A stretch of 64,000 nucleotides of DNA from Choanephora cucurbitarum (GCA_025331435.1 JAIWNI010000015.1:124001-188000); one strand, 5' to 3'; shown: positions 36,813 through 47,442, numbered from the stretch's first letter. Notes: generated by a model from the letters alone, not told the origin. Translations and numbers: made by a program.

Positions 36813-37786
36813 ATGTCGCAACCTATACCTTATTACGCTCAGCGCCAACCTCCGATCCCACCTAACCCCATTCTATCCAATGTGCGCATCAACAAACAAG
36901 TCGATATGGATCATGAGAGTCAGCTAAAGTCGTTACGTTCATTTGTTCAACTCTTTTCCGAAACACAACCTTTTTGGGTTGAAGTCGCTGTACTTGATCG
37001 TATTCACTATAAAAACATGAATCAACAACGTCAATTTCATCGATTTAAACGTGCCATGGAACTCAGAAGACTGTTGAAGCGACTAAAAGCACTTGAACTA
37101 CACAAGGAATTGGAGCGGCTCTACCTTTCCTTTTGGAATACTTCATCGTAAGATTGGCTTTTATTAGATTAGACACAAAAGACTCATAGCTCATTAGGCT
37201 GGACCGATGTCAGTCTCAATGGCATTATATTCCAAGCAAAGAGTCAGTGTATTATACAATGCATCGACTGATCAGTGCTGCTTTACTTTTGGATAAGATC
37301 AAGGTGGTCACATTAGAGACATTTCGAGCCAACTCGACTCTGTTGAAACTAGAGCATTTTGTCTCTTTGGCCATTGTAGTTATGGGCCTCTGCAGTCGAC
37401 TGTATAAATTAGCTCATGTATGGGTAAACCAGATTGAAGAGTGTTATCATTTGCTTTTTCGATGGTCTGTCTGTTTCCCAAGTGGGTTGAAACAGAAAGA
37501 GCAGGCAGCATTCGAGAGTCAACATAATTTAGTCTGTCATGCTGATACTTTTCAATCTATACGAACGCAGTATGCGGAGACAACACAGCGCCATAAAGCC
37601 TCTCAACAGTTTCCTGTACACTTAGAGACATGGATAGCTAATCAAACTGTGGTGGACAAGTCACGTGATATTCCCTTAGATCCATCAAGTGATAAAGAAG
37701 ATGATATGATTGATGATGAAGACTTGGGAGGTAATTTCGGAAATTCTAATTTATTACATGAATCTATTTTACTCATTATAGAATAG
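36813..37786 (+). CDS. Nepro-domain (DUF4477) nucleolar protein
   Basis: Nepro-domain proteins are nucleolar, and the fungal relatives include RNase MRP-associated Rmp1; the likely role is in RNase P/MRP or rRNA processing. The start is ATG 36813. Diagnostic strings are TQPFWVEVAVLDRIHYKNMN, HRFKRAMELRRLLKRLKALE and, after one intron (acceptor at about 37198), SLDRCQSQWHYIPSKESV, RLISAALLLDKIKVVTLETF and FVSLAIVVMGLCSRLYKLA. The C-terminus is acidic (DKEDDMIDDEDLGG). About 305 residues. It converges on TRM11 with 49 bp between stops, a gap that contains a G-run. Confidence 0.78.
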
Positions 37787-37835
37787 AGGTCATTCAACGT
37801 TAAATAAAGAGGAGGGGGGGATATATTTACAACAT

Positions 37836-39338
37836 TTAGTGACCAAAATTGAAATACTTTTCACGGAATAAAAAGTGGCCTGGTCTCTTAGGATCTTCTG
37901 TTCCCTTTTCCATAATCTCTTGCTTCTCAGCCTCTGACACAACACTGACTTCAACCATGGCTTTATCTTGCTCAGACCAATCCTTTGTTTTTTCCATTGT
38001 AATCAATCTTCGAGACCATTGACCAAAGTTTTGCTCGCTGTTAGACACAAGGATCATACAAGGATGCTGAGGTACATCTTCGTTTGAGTATTCATCTACT
38101 ACAGTAGGTAACCAATAGACCAATCGACCACCTAATGTCAAATTCTGTGCAGCAAAATCCAAGAGATCCTGGAGGACTTCAGACATCTCATAGGGTTTGG
38201 TAGGGGGATAATAATCTTCTCTAGTATGCATAGGAACACCATCGTAGGTACGCATTGTCAGTTCTTTACCATCGTTACGACCTAATTTTTTAGCACCTGC
38301 ACGTACACCATAAGGTGGATCAGTGACGATGGCATCTAACCATTGTTGTTTACGCCATGGGTTGCGACAGATATCGAACACAAGTGTATCCAAGACACGA
38401 CCCTGAAGGTTGTATTGTTCCACGTTGGATTGAACACTGGATTTACCTTTACCGCGGATCTGACGTCCATCAATATCTGACCCAAGCGTGAATGCACCAA
38501 AATGAGCACAGGTAAACAAGAAACTACCTGTACCTACAAAGGGATCATACACAAGCTTACCAGGGCCTGCTAAGGCTTGATTGGCCATAACTAAAGAAAG
38601 CTCAGCATCCATGGAGGTAGTGCCGAGATATTTACGCTTCTTGAGGTTGTAGAGGTTGACAAGATCACGACTGCCTGAGGCAATTAAACGACCCATATAG
38701 ATATAAGTGGGGTCTTGAGCGACCATGGTATTATCGAAACCATAATCAGCCAAGACATGGAATTGAACGTCTGGATTTTTCATGTCGATAGGACCCTCAA
38801 ATCCAAGATAGGAAAATGAGTTGATGATTTTGATCTGATCCTTATAAGTGATGGTCGATCCAAAGGCAGAGACAACAAATCGAAATGAACAAGTATTGTA
38901 ATCCATCCAACGATCGGAAGTTGTTGTCTTGACTTGATGGTGTACATCTTCATAGGTCTTTCCTTCACCCCAAAGCTCGAAAATGTTTCTATTGCCTGAT
39001 GAGTCTACCTATTGTTTTGCAAGTATGTTGTCCCTTACTTGATGAGAATGGCTCTCTTCACTAATTTCTGGGCTTCTTCAACTGATTCAATATTGACTTT
39101 AAGAAAGGGGTTCTATCCATTGCTGCTTTAGTCTTTGCTTTTTTTATTTCTCGTGATGGCTTACGTTCAACTTGTAGTCTTCTTTGTTATAAGTTAGCTT
39201 GACACCTTCGAGTTTAGCTAAAGAAAGTAGTTCTGGAAGTCTAAACTCATCATGAAACTAGAGTTGTCCTCAGTATTTCGAGTTCTGACTATTGATTTCC
39301 ATCTATACCTGTGCAAATTGAACAAGAAAAGTAGGCAT
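37836..39338 (-). CDS. TRM11: tRNA (guanine10-N2) methyltransferase Trm11
   Basis: Catalytic subunit that, with Trm112, methylates N2 of G10 in tRNA using S-adenosylmethionine. Starts MPTFLVQFAQ at 39338, and short exons give FHDEFRLPELLSLAKLEGVK and NPFLKVNIESVEEAQKLVKR (the N-terminal THUMP region), then ELWGEGKTYEDVHH. The methyltransferase domain shows SAM motif I (VYDPFVGTGSFLFTCAHFGA followed by GSDIDGRQIRG) and motif IV (IVTDPPYGVRAGAKKLGR), with FVVSAFG, YMGRLIASGSRDLVNLYNLK and MDAELSLVMANQAL between. About 450 residues, close to human TRMT11. Five introns lie in the 5' part; the large 3' exon is uninterrupted. Confidence 0.93.
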
Positions 39339-39456
39339 GGTGTAATGATACTGATCAAAGTAACTAAAAAGCAATAAGAAAAAAAAACTTCGGGTTGTTT
39401 AATGCAGACATCTAAGCCACTTTAAGATGTACCTTTTCTACCTATTGTCTCATCAT

Positions 39457-39934
39457 ATGGATACACGCCATAGCCAGCTTGTTCTTATCTCTAAACGACT
39501 AGAATCCGCCAATCAAAAGATCGAATCGATAGCTAATGAGCTAGGCTGGACACGTAAAGCACTTCAGCAATGGCTTAAAGTAACCAGTGTGATGTGTTTC
39601 TTTTCTTCTCTTCTGACTCATGTTAAAAACATATAGGACCAACCTCATGTCTGTCCTATCAACAAGGCACATCTCGTCTCCGACATAGAAGCTCACTATC
39701 GGCATTGTTTACTAAGAAGCCAAGGCCATGTGCCTATTAAAAAGAAGGTAAAGCGATATTGAAAGTGCATAAAAATAGATGTCCATGGTTTCTAGTCGCG
39801 TTCACCATGAGCAGTTCTTCTTTTGTTGGCTTGTAACTAACCTATCGTTCACAGAGAAAGTCTTGAGAACAGATAGTCAGATTGTAGTTAATATGGAAGT
39901 TGCAACTTCACCAGCAAGGCTCAATGACCAATAG
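39457..39934 (+). CDS. U11-48K (SNRNP48)-like CHHC zinc-finger protein, short
   Basis: SNRNP48 belongs to the U11/U12 di-snRNP of the minor spliceosome, and its CHHC finger contacts the U12-type 5' splice site region. Here MDTRHSQLVLISKRLESANQ, IESIANELGWTRKALQQW and, after an intron (acceptor at about 39637), QPHVCPINKAHLVSDIEAHY, RHCLLRSQGH line up with the human N-terminus, where an LGW segment also precedes the finger and C(R)LR(x)(x)G follows it. Finger spacing is CX5HX7HX3C. Reading through the next intron stops at about 39760 (KKKVKRY). Splicing to FFFCWLVTNLSFTEK would end at 39934. Either form is far shorter than the human protein (about 340 residues). Start chosen at the second in-frame Met. 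The CHHC family also includes TRM13 and GTSF1. Confidence 0.55.
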
Positions 39935-40217
39935 TGTCCATAATGTCAAACATAAAGAAATTTCACAGACAAGATGTAAAGTTGGCTGAATCAATTTATA
40001 AGAAAAAGACTTAAAAGCCAAACGAGCTATAGTAAAAGAGGTTGAGACAGCTAGCTACAACGAATGATAACACAATATGACACTTTTATTTTTGTTTGTC
40101 TTCACATCTCTTTGATCTGCTATCTTTCATAGCCAACCTAACGTCTGTCTGTAAAACTTCTTTACGTTTGAACTTAAAAAAAGCACTGTAAAAAAATAAA
40201 GGTTTTTTCCACCGAAA

Positions 40218-40335
40218 AGCCCGCAAAAAACCTTTTCTTAGAGGTTTTTGAGAGGTTTAACACTTAATTAGCCTTTTGTCAGAGGTTTCTGTTGGGTTTT
40301 GGTTGACCTTTTAAAAAAAGGCTTTTTGCGGGTCC
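40218..40335. repeat. MITE-like inverted repeat
   Basis: The arms at 40220-40241 (CCCGCAAAAAACCTTTTCTT) and 40311-40332 (on the minus strand CCCGCAAAAAGCCTTTTTTT) match at nearly all positions and flank about 70 bp rich in AGGTTT repeats. This resembles a short non-autonomous inverted-repeat transposon. No clear target duplication was seen. Confidence 0.45.
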
Positions 40336-40362
40336 AATTTTTTATTTTTTATGTGAAGTTGA

Positions 40363-41270
40363 TTAAACACCTAAGTAATGCTTGAAGTCATCACAGGCTG
40401 GGCCTCGAGATATTTCCAAGATAACAAAAGCCACATCAAAAGCGGGAATGCTGAAAATAGCATCAATGCTTGGTCCTGGTGTTCTTCTATCACCATCGTT
40501 CAAAGCATTATGCTCATCTTCTTTAGCACACATAAGCTTTGACTCGCCCCTAAATTAACACGTTAGTTCTCAGTAAACGCGATATGGTAATTCAGCATAA
40601 CTCACCATTTTTGTAAGATGCTTTTTCTTGAGATGTCATCAAACAACTCGTCAAAAAGAGGAAACACAAAAGCACTTGTGAAATGATATTCACCGATAGA
40701 TGGATCAGTGAATGTGTTTGTGTCATCTTTGAATTGCTTGTTGCTACATCAGAAAACAACTATATGTTAAATTCGGTATGCTTAATGGTCTAATTCACTT
40801 ACACAACTCTAAGGATTGCCTTGCAGATCTCGTTTTCTTTCATTTCAATGGCAGTCTATACAAACCAATCAAAACCTTACCGTATAATAATGACTAATTA
40901 GTGCTTACCAAGTTTTTGCACATCAATAGATTGACCTCCTTTTCGACGTCTTCACTTGGAGCATGTAAACTCTTGAAATGATTCATGGCAATAGTGTACT
41001 TATCATCCAACAGTACTTTGGTGGCAGCGTCTGGACGAGTTGTCACAAAGTCGATAATATTGTAGTACAGGAGACTAAACGATAATAATTATTTCATCTG
41101 TTTGCAAAGCTTCAAAAAAAAAGTACTTACTCTTGCTTGTGCAATTGATCGACTCTTTCTGCACTTTCTTGCCATTTTTTGATCTTTCGATTTAGCTCAA
41201 GCATGGAGAAGTTGGGGCCATCTTGAAAAAAACTGTCGATTGCGTCATCTTTGGCTTCAGCAGGACGAGC
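40363..41270 (-). CDS. Lineage-specific protein, probably 5'-truncated by transposon insertion
   Basis: I cannot name this protein. Four short introns are needed. Exons read in order: RPAEAKDDAIDSFFQDGPNF, LNRKIKKWQESAERVDQLHK, SLLYYNIIDFVTTRPDAATK, DDKYTIAMNHFKSLHAPSED, TAIEMKENEICKAILRVV, DDTNTFTDPSIGEYHFTSAF, ESKLMCAKEDEHNALNDGD and a final exon with FDVAFVILEISRGPACDDF. The final motif (FxxLE(V/I)SxGP) resembles the C-terminal part of multi-copy hypothetical proteins I associate with Mucorales genomes. The protein stops a few residues later, where those usually continue, so the 3' end also looks short. The first exon has no clear Met before MLELNRK (41204) and abuts Tc1 debris, suggesting loss of the 5' part. 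Confidence 0.45.
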
Positions 41271-41382
41271 CTATAATTATGTGATATGAATACAGTATGA
41301 ACTAAGATAAGCTGCGGATTTGAAAAATTAAATTCAATGAGTACCTTGCATTAATGGAGTTGTACCAAAAGAGAGCTAATAC

Positions 41383-41799
41383 CTTTGCATAAAAGCATCC
41401 TAATGCCATCACAGAACCCAAACCAGACTTGTGAGTACTCTTGATGTACCTTCCTCCATTCTTTCTGACCACTCTAGTTCCAGCACTAGCATTCTTTAAA
41501 GCGAGCTTGGCCTCATCAGACTAAACTACCTTGTTCCAGTCGTCCTTTGACCAGTCAAACCTTTCTTTGACCCAAGCCAAACATGAGTCTTTGTGTCTTC
41601 GCTTCAGAGCTGGTTTCATTGTTGTAACATGCGACTTGAAGTTCATACGACCCAAAGTTACCCGAAAAGCGGACAAAGAGACCTTCTTGCCAGAACTCAG
41701 AAAGTGACGATGTTGAGCCTTAATTGATTGAGTAGGTCGACGACGAACGCTTGTATCAATCACGTTCAAATCAGTGCGAGAAAGAAGTCTTTTATGCAT
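41383..41799 (-). pseudogene. Tc1/mariner transposase fragment, copy 1
   Basis: Minus-strand frame with the Tc1-type helix-turn-helix region (RRRPTQSIKAQHRHFL, VSLSAFRVTLGRMNFKSHV), then MKPALKRRHKDSCLAWVKER and FDWSKDDWNKVV. The next codon, expected to be Trp of the DDE motif WSDE, is TAG. After it the frame goes on as SDEAKLALKNASAG, KSGLGSVMALGCFYAK and then decays. The second and third catalytic acids are missing. It belongs to a different subfamily from copy 2 and lies head to head with it. Confidence 0.8.
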
Positions 41800-41869
41800 A
41801 CGGGAATAACTGGAGAAGTGCTCTTTTTAGTATGCGTTTTAAGAAAAGAGTGAAAAGAAGACCAACAGA

Positions 41870-42891
41870 ACAATAATGGGTTACGTGTTCAAATCGCGGA
41901 GCTTGTAAATCCGCAGCTTATTTCTGTTCACACTGTAGCTGGGCTGGTTGAGCTACCTCTTTCAACTGTCAACAGTATCATCGCTCGCATCAACAAAACG
42001 AACTCACCTCTGCCTCGTCCCTCTTCTGGGGCACCTAAGAAAGTTGATGAAAGAGATATGAGGTATTTACGGTCCATCGTGACCAAGAATCCTTTCTTGA
42101 GCTTCGATGCTATCAAACACGAATTGGAGAAATTTGGGGTGAATGTCTGTAGGGCGATAGTCATTGAATATCTTCGCGAAATGGGCTTCAATTCATACTA
42201 CGCCAAGAAGAAGCCTGCCTTAACACCAAAGCACAAGCAAAAACGCTTGGAATGGGCCAAGAAACATGTCAATTGGTCTACTGATCAATGGTCCAGCGTC
42301 ATTTGGTCGGATGAGTCTCGCTATGAGATAGAAGGGCATCGAGGCAGTCTCAAAGTCATTCGACAGCAAGACCAGGCTTATAAAGAGGAGCTCACAGTTC
42401 CTATCAAAAAGTTCGGTAAAGGAAGTGTGATGCTTTGGGGTTGTTTTTCGAGAGGTGGAGCGGGGCCTCTTGTGTTCGTGGATGGCTCAGTAGACTCTGA
42501 GCGATACATCCAAATTTTGGCTGATCACTTTCAGCCGTGTCTCTTGGATCTTCAAGCCAAGGAAGACAGGACGTTTATCTTCCAAGAAGATGGCGCTACG
42601 TGCCACACTGCTGCCGCTATTCGTGCTTGGAAGATAAGACATATAATAAGTGGGTTTGAGTTCTGGCCTGCACAAAGTCCAGACTTAAACCCTATTGAGC
42701 ATTTGTGGTGGGCTCTTGAGTTGAGGATTGAGAGTAGACGGCATATGGTTCAAAATGCTGCTCAATTGAAGGAGCTTTTGTTAGAAGGAAGGAATGAGAT
42801 CAGCCATGATCTTTTCATTCGTCTTGTTGACAGTATGAAGGATAGATGCCAGGCTGTTATTGATGCCAAAGGCGGCCCTACCCGATATTAA
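41870..42891 (+). pseudogene. Tc1/mariner transposase, copy 2 (intact catalytic core, damaged N-terminus)
   Basis: DDE-family cut-and-paste transposase. The frame from about 41870 holds the DNA-binding region (QIAELVNPQLISVHTVAGLV, PLSTVNSIIARIN) and PRPSSGAPKKVDERDMRYL. The catalytic core is complete: VIWSDESRYEI (first Asp), FQEDGATCHTA (second Asp) and WPAQSPDLNPIEHLWW (Glu, 34 residues on, DD34E). It ends GGPTRY. The first Met in this frame is at 42058. An upstream MRFKKRVKRRPTEQ (about 41832) lies in another frame and ends at TAA, so a frameshift separates it from the rest. Catalytic residues survive but the N-terminus does not, hence pseudogene. Confidence 0.85.
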
Positions 42892-43030
42892 ATAAAAAAA
42901 ACTATTTGTAACATCTAAAAGTAGACATGTTAGGGATTCTCTGACAAAAGTTTGATGAGCTCAGGAGTGGATATGCTTGATAAGGATCACTTCGAATTCA
43001 CATATCTTGTTAGTGGAGTTTTCTATTTAA

Positions 43031-43062
43031 AGAAGTGTCCGAACCAAAATCTTGTGCCACTG
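43031..43062 (+). repeat. Tc1-type 3' terminal inverted repeat
   Basis: Reads outward as AGAAGTGTCCGAACCAAAAT followed by CTTGTGCCACTG and then TA. On the other strand it begins CAGTGGCACAAG, the form expected for a Tc1/mariner terminus next to a TA target. No partner copy was found within the window. Confidence 0.75.
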
Positions 43063-43064
43063 TA

Positions 43065-45234
43065 GAAAATAGTGTAGCCAAATTGCATTAACAAAAAGAT
43101 TAGACATTGAGAACATTGACACAATTCACAAAGATCTTCTAAGTAGACACAGTAACGTCCAGCTTATATCTGAATACATCATTAGGAGCTTTTGCTATAA
43201 TTTCTCTCTCTATTTCTTTTGTCTTTTAAGCCTCGAAGTCAGACTATTGTTTGTTTGTTTAATGACTATCTGGTTGATTGTCATATGGCTAATATTTGTG
43301 TTACACATGCAGCTACTATAGCTTGTCAACTTTATTTCTTTTTACTGTTTAAAACACTCTCAGTATTGCATGTAAAAGAGATGAAAAAGAACAAAGGAAT
43401 CCCATATCTTTGAATCTCTCTTACAATTTTTCAGAAGTAAGAAGACATCTCGAGCAATGGTAACCCGATAAAGGAAAGATTTACTTACACATGTTCTTTT
43501 GGTATTGCATCTCCAATGTCAACGCTAAATGAAGAGGTTTTTTCTGGTAACAAGTTAAAATTTGCTTGAATAATTTCCATAAAAAAATACAACAGTTGAG
43601 ACTGATTATGGAATCAACTTTGTTTAACCCTTTCAATTGTTCCAAACCAATCCAGCATCAATGAGAAACGCCGTTGCGGCAACTAAAGAGATCTACTACA
43701 ACTTGATAAGTAGCGAAAATATTCATTTTCTAAATTTAAGATAAATATAAGGTTTTTATTTCATTTTATATAATTTGGAAGGTGCTGCTTTTCTTTCTTA
43801 GTAGAAAATCTCTTTTTGTCTCTACGCTGTATGTGAATCATTTTCTTATAACTATCGTTCTGATTTAAATGGCTCTTTCTTTCTCTTTGGCAAACTTAAA
43901 AGCACTTAGGAGCATTAAAGAAAGTAAGCTAACATGTTATATTCTATACCTATTGTTTTCAAAGTAAAAGCAGTTACAGTGCTTCAATTCTTAAACCTAG
44001 AGAGCTATAGCTTATTTCTGGCATCTTTCAGAGAGACCAGAAGTTGATGAAATTCATAACATTTGCTTTTGTTACATGTCTTTAGAATAATTACGGTCAA
44101 GTTCTTCCTCTAGCATGAAAAACTTTAAAAGTTAAGCGGCGTTTCAAATGTGTTTTTAGCCTTTTTAATTTAAAGTTAATCTGATACAATAAAGTGTCTT
44201 GTTGGTCTACATTGAATTCTGTCTAAGGTTTCGCGTTAGATTCCTTCAACACTTTCTGTATTGGTCAAGAAAATAGAGAGACCTAAGCTAAGGCATAAGT
44301 ATAAGTGCCTTGTTCAATTGAACCTTGGTAGCACCCTCACTTCATTTTTCGTACGTCTTTGTTCTCGTCATAGCAAATAGTCTAATTTCAAGTACCTTTC
44401 ATACTATTTGGACTCCTTCGACCTCTAGGACAAAACTCAAATTCTGATTGGAGCTCGTGTTAATCTACAAACAAATGGTTATTGGCCCTATTCCAGTTTT
44501 CCTTGGCTAGGTGGTGTGATGTCTTTGATTTTTTAAGATTGCGATATATGGATTAGGAAAAGACTGTTCCTATTGGTTTAGACTCAAATGGTTATGACTA
44601 AAGACTTATTTTCTGGAAGAAAGAATAAGAAAGGAACCAGTTGAATTATACAAGGTACCAAAAGACAATGTTTACTGGTTGACCTAGGTGAATGTGCACA
44701 TATCTGTAGAAGAACAGAAAGAACTAAAAAAGAAATAGATATAGAAAAGGTAATGAAAAGCTATCGGAGTACGCTATTAGATAATGTGGGTTACACTCTA
44801 AGGGTCCTGCTGTATTAGAAAAGATGGTAGAAAAGAAAGACCTCATGCGGGGAGAAAAGAAAAGCCAAGTTTGACTCTTATTGGCTCAGAAAGAATAACT
44901 TCTATGGTATTCTCTGTTGGTATTCTAGATTCCGGATAATTTCGTATCCATTTTTTTTCTGGTTTCTAGAAAACAATTGTTGTTTTTTGTTAGAAATAAA
45001 GAAAGCGTGAAAGAGGGATAACTATAAAAAGAAAGTCGTCGTCATGGTGATAACAAATAGTTATTGAGGCTCGACTCCAGACAGGGTTTAATAAAGTGAT
45101 AAAAAATTCTTCAATTGCAGGCTAAATTCGAATTGACAACTGACTAAACTAAAAATGAAACATCATGAGCATTTTTTTTTTATATAAAAAGAGAATAAAA
45201 TTAAACTTGTAACCTAATTTAAATTTTTATAATC
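43065..45234. other. Gene-free stretch, 2.2 kb
   Basis: No supported gene on either strand; short frames have no recognisable content. The distal part contains two perfect TTCNNGAA palindromes (44611-44618 and 44964-44971), which could be minimal heat-shock elements for the HSF-type gene that follows, though such 6-bp matches occur by chance in AT-rich DNA. Confidence 0.4.
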
Positions 45235-46248
45235 ATGTCAAACCCGTTTTTCACCGTACCTCCATTTGATCCGTATAGTCTTCCTCCGCATAGAAACAGT
45301 GCTTCTTCTACTGCTTCTTCGCAACATTCGTCTTCTCCATTCAACCATAATCTAGAAATGTCAAATGATTTAGAAGAAGACAAGACAACTTCAAGGAAAG
45401 GCACAAGTACATTTATTAGTAAATTATACAGGTAAACTGTCATCATTTTTATAAGCTACATGGTCACTCAACTATCAACTTTAGTATGGTCAATGATGAT
45501 CGCAATCAGCACTTGATCTTTTGGAATCCAAGTGGTACATCCTTTCTTATTTGCAATGCGTCTCGGTTCTCTCGAGAAATCCTACCCGAGCATTTTAAAC
45601 ACGCCAATTTCTCCAGCTTCGTTCGACAGTTAAATATGTACGGTTTTCATAAGATCAACAAATCATCAAGAGTGCATCGAGGCAGCCAGAACAACAACAA
45701 CAACAACGAGAATGAATTCTGGGAATTTTCTCACCCCAAATTTCAACAAGACAAGCCTGAACTGCTTGAAGAGATCAAACGAAAAGCCATGGATTCGGAA
45801 CAATTGCGCCGTGAAGCAGGTGATATGCAAACTTCTTTTGCTATGATCCAACTCTCTCAGGCTGAATTACTACAACAGTTTCGCGCATTACAACAAGATT
45901 ATACTCGGTTACTTCAAGTGGTAGACGAAATGAAGCAAGTTCAACTGCAACAACAATGGCTTATTCGAAAACTAGCTGAAAATCAAGGCCTTACCATGTC
46001 ACAGTTACCATGTGAGTTTTCTTAGAATTATCTAGTTGTAAATTTCGACACTTTGTTTTGTTGTAACATACAACTGAATGCTGTATATAAATTGCATAGA
46101 TAATCTTCCATTGGGTATCCAGAGTAAACTAAGTGGAATTCCAACTACAATACCACAGAGTGAGTCCAGTTCAGCTTTCTCTGCAGGTGAATTCCCAAGT
46201 CCTATATCTACTGATTTCTTTTCTCATTCCTTTTCCATGTGTGGATAA
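45235..46248 (+). CDS. Heat-shock-factor-type transcription factor
   Basis: HSF DNA-binding domain, split by an intron (about 45431-45484) that joins ISKLY/SMVNDD. The domain reads STFISKLY, LIFWNPSGTSFLI, FSREILPEHFKHANFSSFVR, QLNMYGFHKINKSS, then an Asn-rich loop (about 45690-45711), ENEFWEFSHPKFQQDKPELL and EEIKRK. The hallmark SSFVRQLNMYGF recognition helix is intact. A leucine/glutamine-rich coiled coil (FAMIQLSQAELLQQFRALQQ, LLQVVDEMKQVQLQQQWLIR) follows for trimerisation. A second intron (46012-46098) leads to a short Ser-rich tail ending FSMCG at 46248. About 290 residues. Could be an Hsf1-type or an Skn7/Sfl1-like factor; no receiver domain is present. Confidence 0.88.
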
Positions 46249-46368
46249 TTCTGTATATAATAAATTAATGCAAGCTTATTGTTCAATAGATTTATGTGTC
46301 CGATTCGATCTTTGGTTTTTGTTCTCACTTTTTTTGGTGTTTATTTTTTTTTTTTTTTTGCATTTGGT

Positions 46369-47442
46369 ATGAGTAAGAGTAATGACCTTTCACTTTCATT
46401 TGCTTCGGGTATAGGCATTGAGGCTATAGCAGACGAGTCTTTTGGTCAGCCTGATTTATACACCGATCTGGATCGACTTGAGAGATCAGTGGAAGCAGAA
46501 TTTGAACTTTATTTGAATCAGGCACGGTCATTTCCTTTTCACCAAAATGAACATGATTCTATTCATGAACAAGAAGAGTCACTTGGAGATCAACCAAGTC
46601 CATCACGACAATCTATCTCACCTGGTGCCTACTTTGGTGCTCGATCATTACCGTTGAATTCCATATGGTCGCAACAACAACAGAGCTTTAGTGACAAATA
46701 CGACAACGACGAGGAACCAGAAGAAGAAAGTGAACCTCATACGGAATACAAAGTAAATAGGCATTTCCTGTACACAGAATCAGTGGGATTGATTTGCTTT
46801 TATATGTTTAGACAGAAATAGATCAATTATTGGCATTGCGCTTTGTAAGTCTGTAAACTAAATTCATGCTGATATACAACTAAACAAGGCCTATAGAAAT
46901 CATTACCAAACAAGATTCATATCCGCCCTAGAAAAAAAATAAATGCACCCACTCATACCCGCACAACAACAGCCACTCAAACCAGTTCACCCAAACCATG
47001 CAAACTTGAGCCTTCGCCTTCTTCTCCGCTTCATTTTGTCTGTGAACTATCGAAGGAGACTGTCTATGTCAAGGTCATCCAACTCAAACTAACTAACCCA
47101 AATCAAAAGCGCTGTAATTTTGCTCTCTTTTCTGCTGAACAACTACTTGAATTTGATCAAAAGGAAGGGTTAATGGCTGAACAGGAGACTGTCGCTATCA
47201 ACGTAAGTGTCAAACCCAGTGCATTGAGAGAATACCAGTCTGAAGCAGCAACATCCCATACACTTTCAGACAAGCTATTGGTATTGATTGATACAGATCA
47301 AAGCTATCAATATCACATTCAAATCGATTTCACTCAATCATCTCCAACTCAGCCTGATGATCATTCAGTCGCTCCAACAGGTCGGCCAAAGTGTCGATAT
47401 TGTGCTTTGGAACAAGGATACCCACTCTATTCAATACCATAA
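46369..47442 (+). CDS. Protein with C-terminal PapD/MSP-like beta-sandwich domain
   Basis: Three exons (introns about 46752-46814 and 46849-46899, acceptor GGCCTATAG) give about 315 residues. The N-terminal half is acidic and Ser/Gln-rich (ESFGQPDLYTDLDRLERSV, NDEEPEEESEPHTEYK), then a basic linker (KIHIRPRKKIN) and Thr/Pro-rich spacer. The C-terminal domain looks like an Ig-like MSP/PapD fold of the VAP or ASH type: LHFVCELSKETVYVKVIQLK, LTNPNQKRCNFALFSAEQLL, GLMAEQETVAINVSVKP and KLLVLIDTDQSYQYHIQI. It ends with a Cys pair (CRYCALEQGY). No transmembrane tail, so not a classical VAP. It begins 120 bp after the HSF-type gene on the same strand. The fold call is by pattern only. Confidence 0.55.

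Larger units (their letters stand above)
41820..43064 (+). mobile_element. Tc1/mariner element, copy 2, 5'-truncated, with 3' terminal repeat
   Basis: Contains a nearly full transposase frame and, 140 bp after its stop, a Tc1-type terminal repeat at 43031-43062 followed by TA (43063-43064), the expected target site. The matching 5' terminal repeat is not found; instead the sequence meets the head of copy 1 near 41800-41830. One end of the element is therefore lost or rearranged, and the copy is probably immobile. Confidence 0.75.

Noticed and set aside
43219..43413. 64-residue hydrophobic plus-strand frame
   Set aside because: Isolated in gene-free AT-rich DNA next to the Tc1 terminus; no family features.
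43065..45234. Search for tRNA, 5S rRNA or snRNA genes in the gene deserts
   Set aside because: No box A/box B pair with a foldable cloverleaf, nor any conserved snRNA block, was seen by eye here or in the other gaps.
45235..47442. One fused gene from HSF domain to PapD/MSP-like domain
   Set aside because: The HSF frame reaches a natural stop at 46248, and a new Met follows after a T-rich 120-bp leader-like gap; no clean splice joins them.
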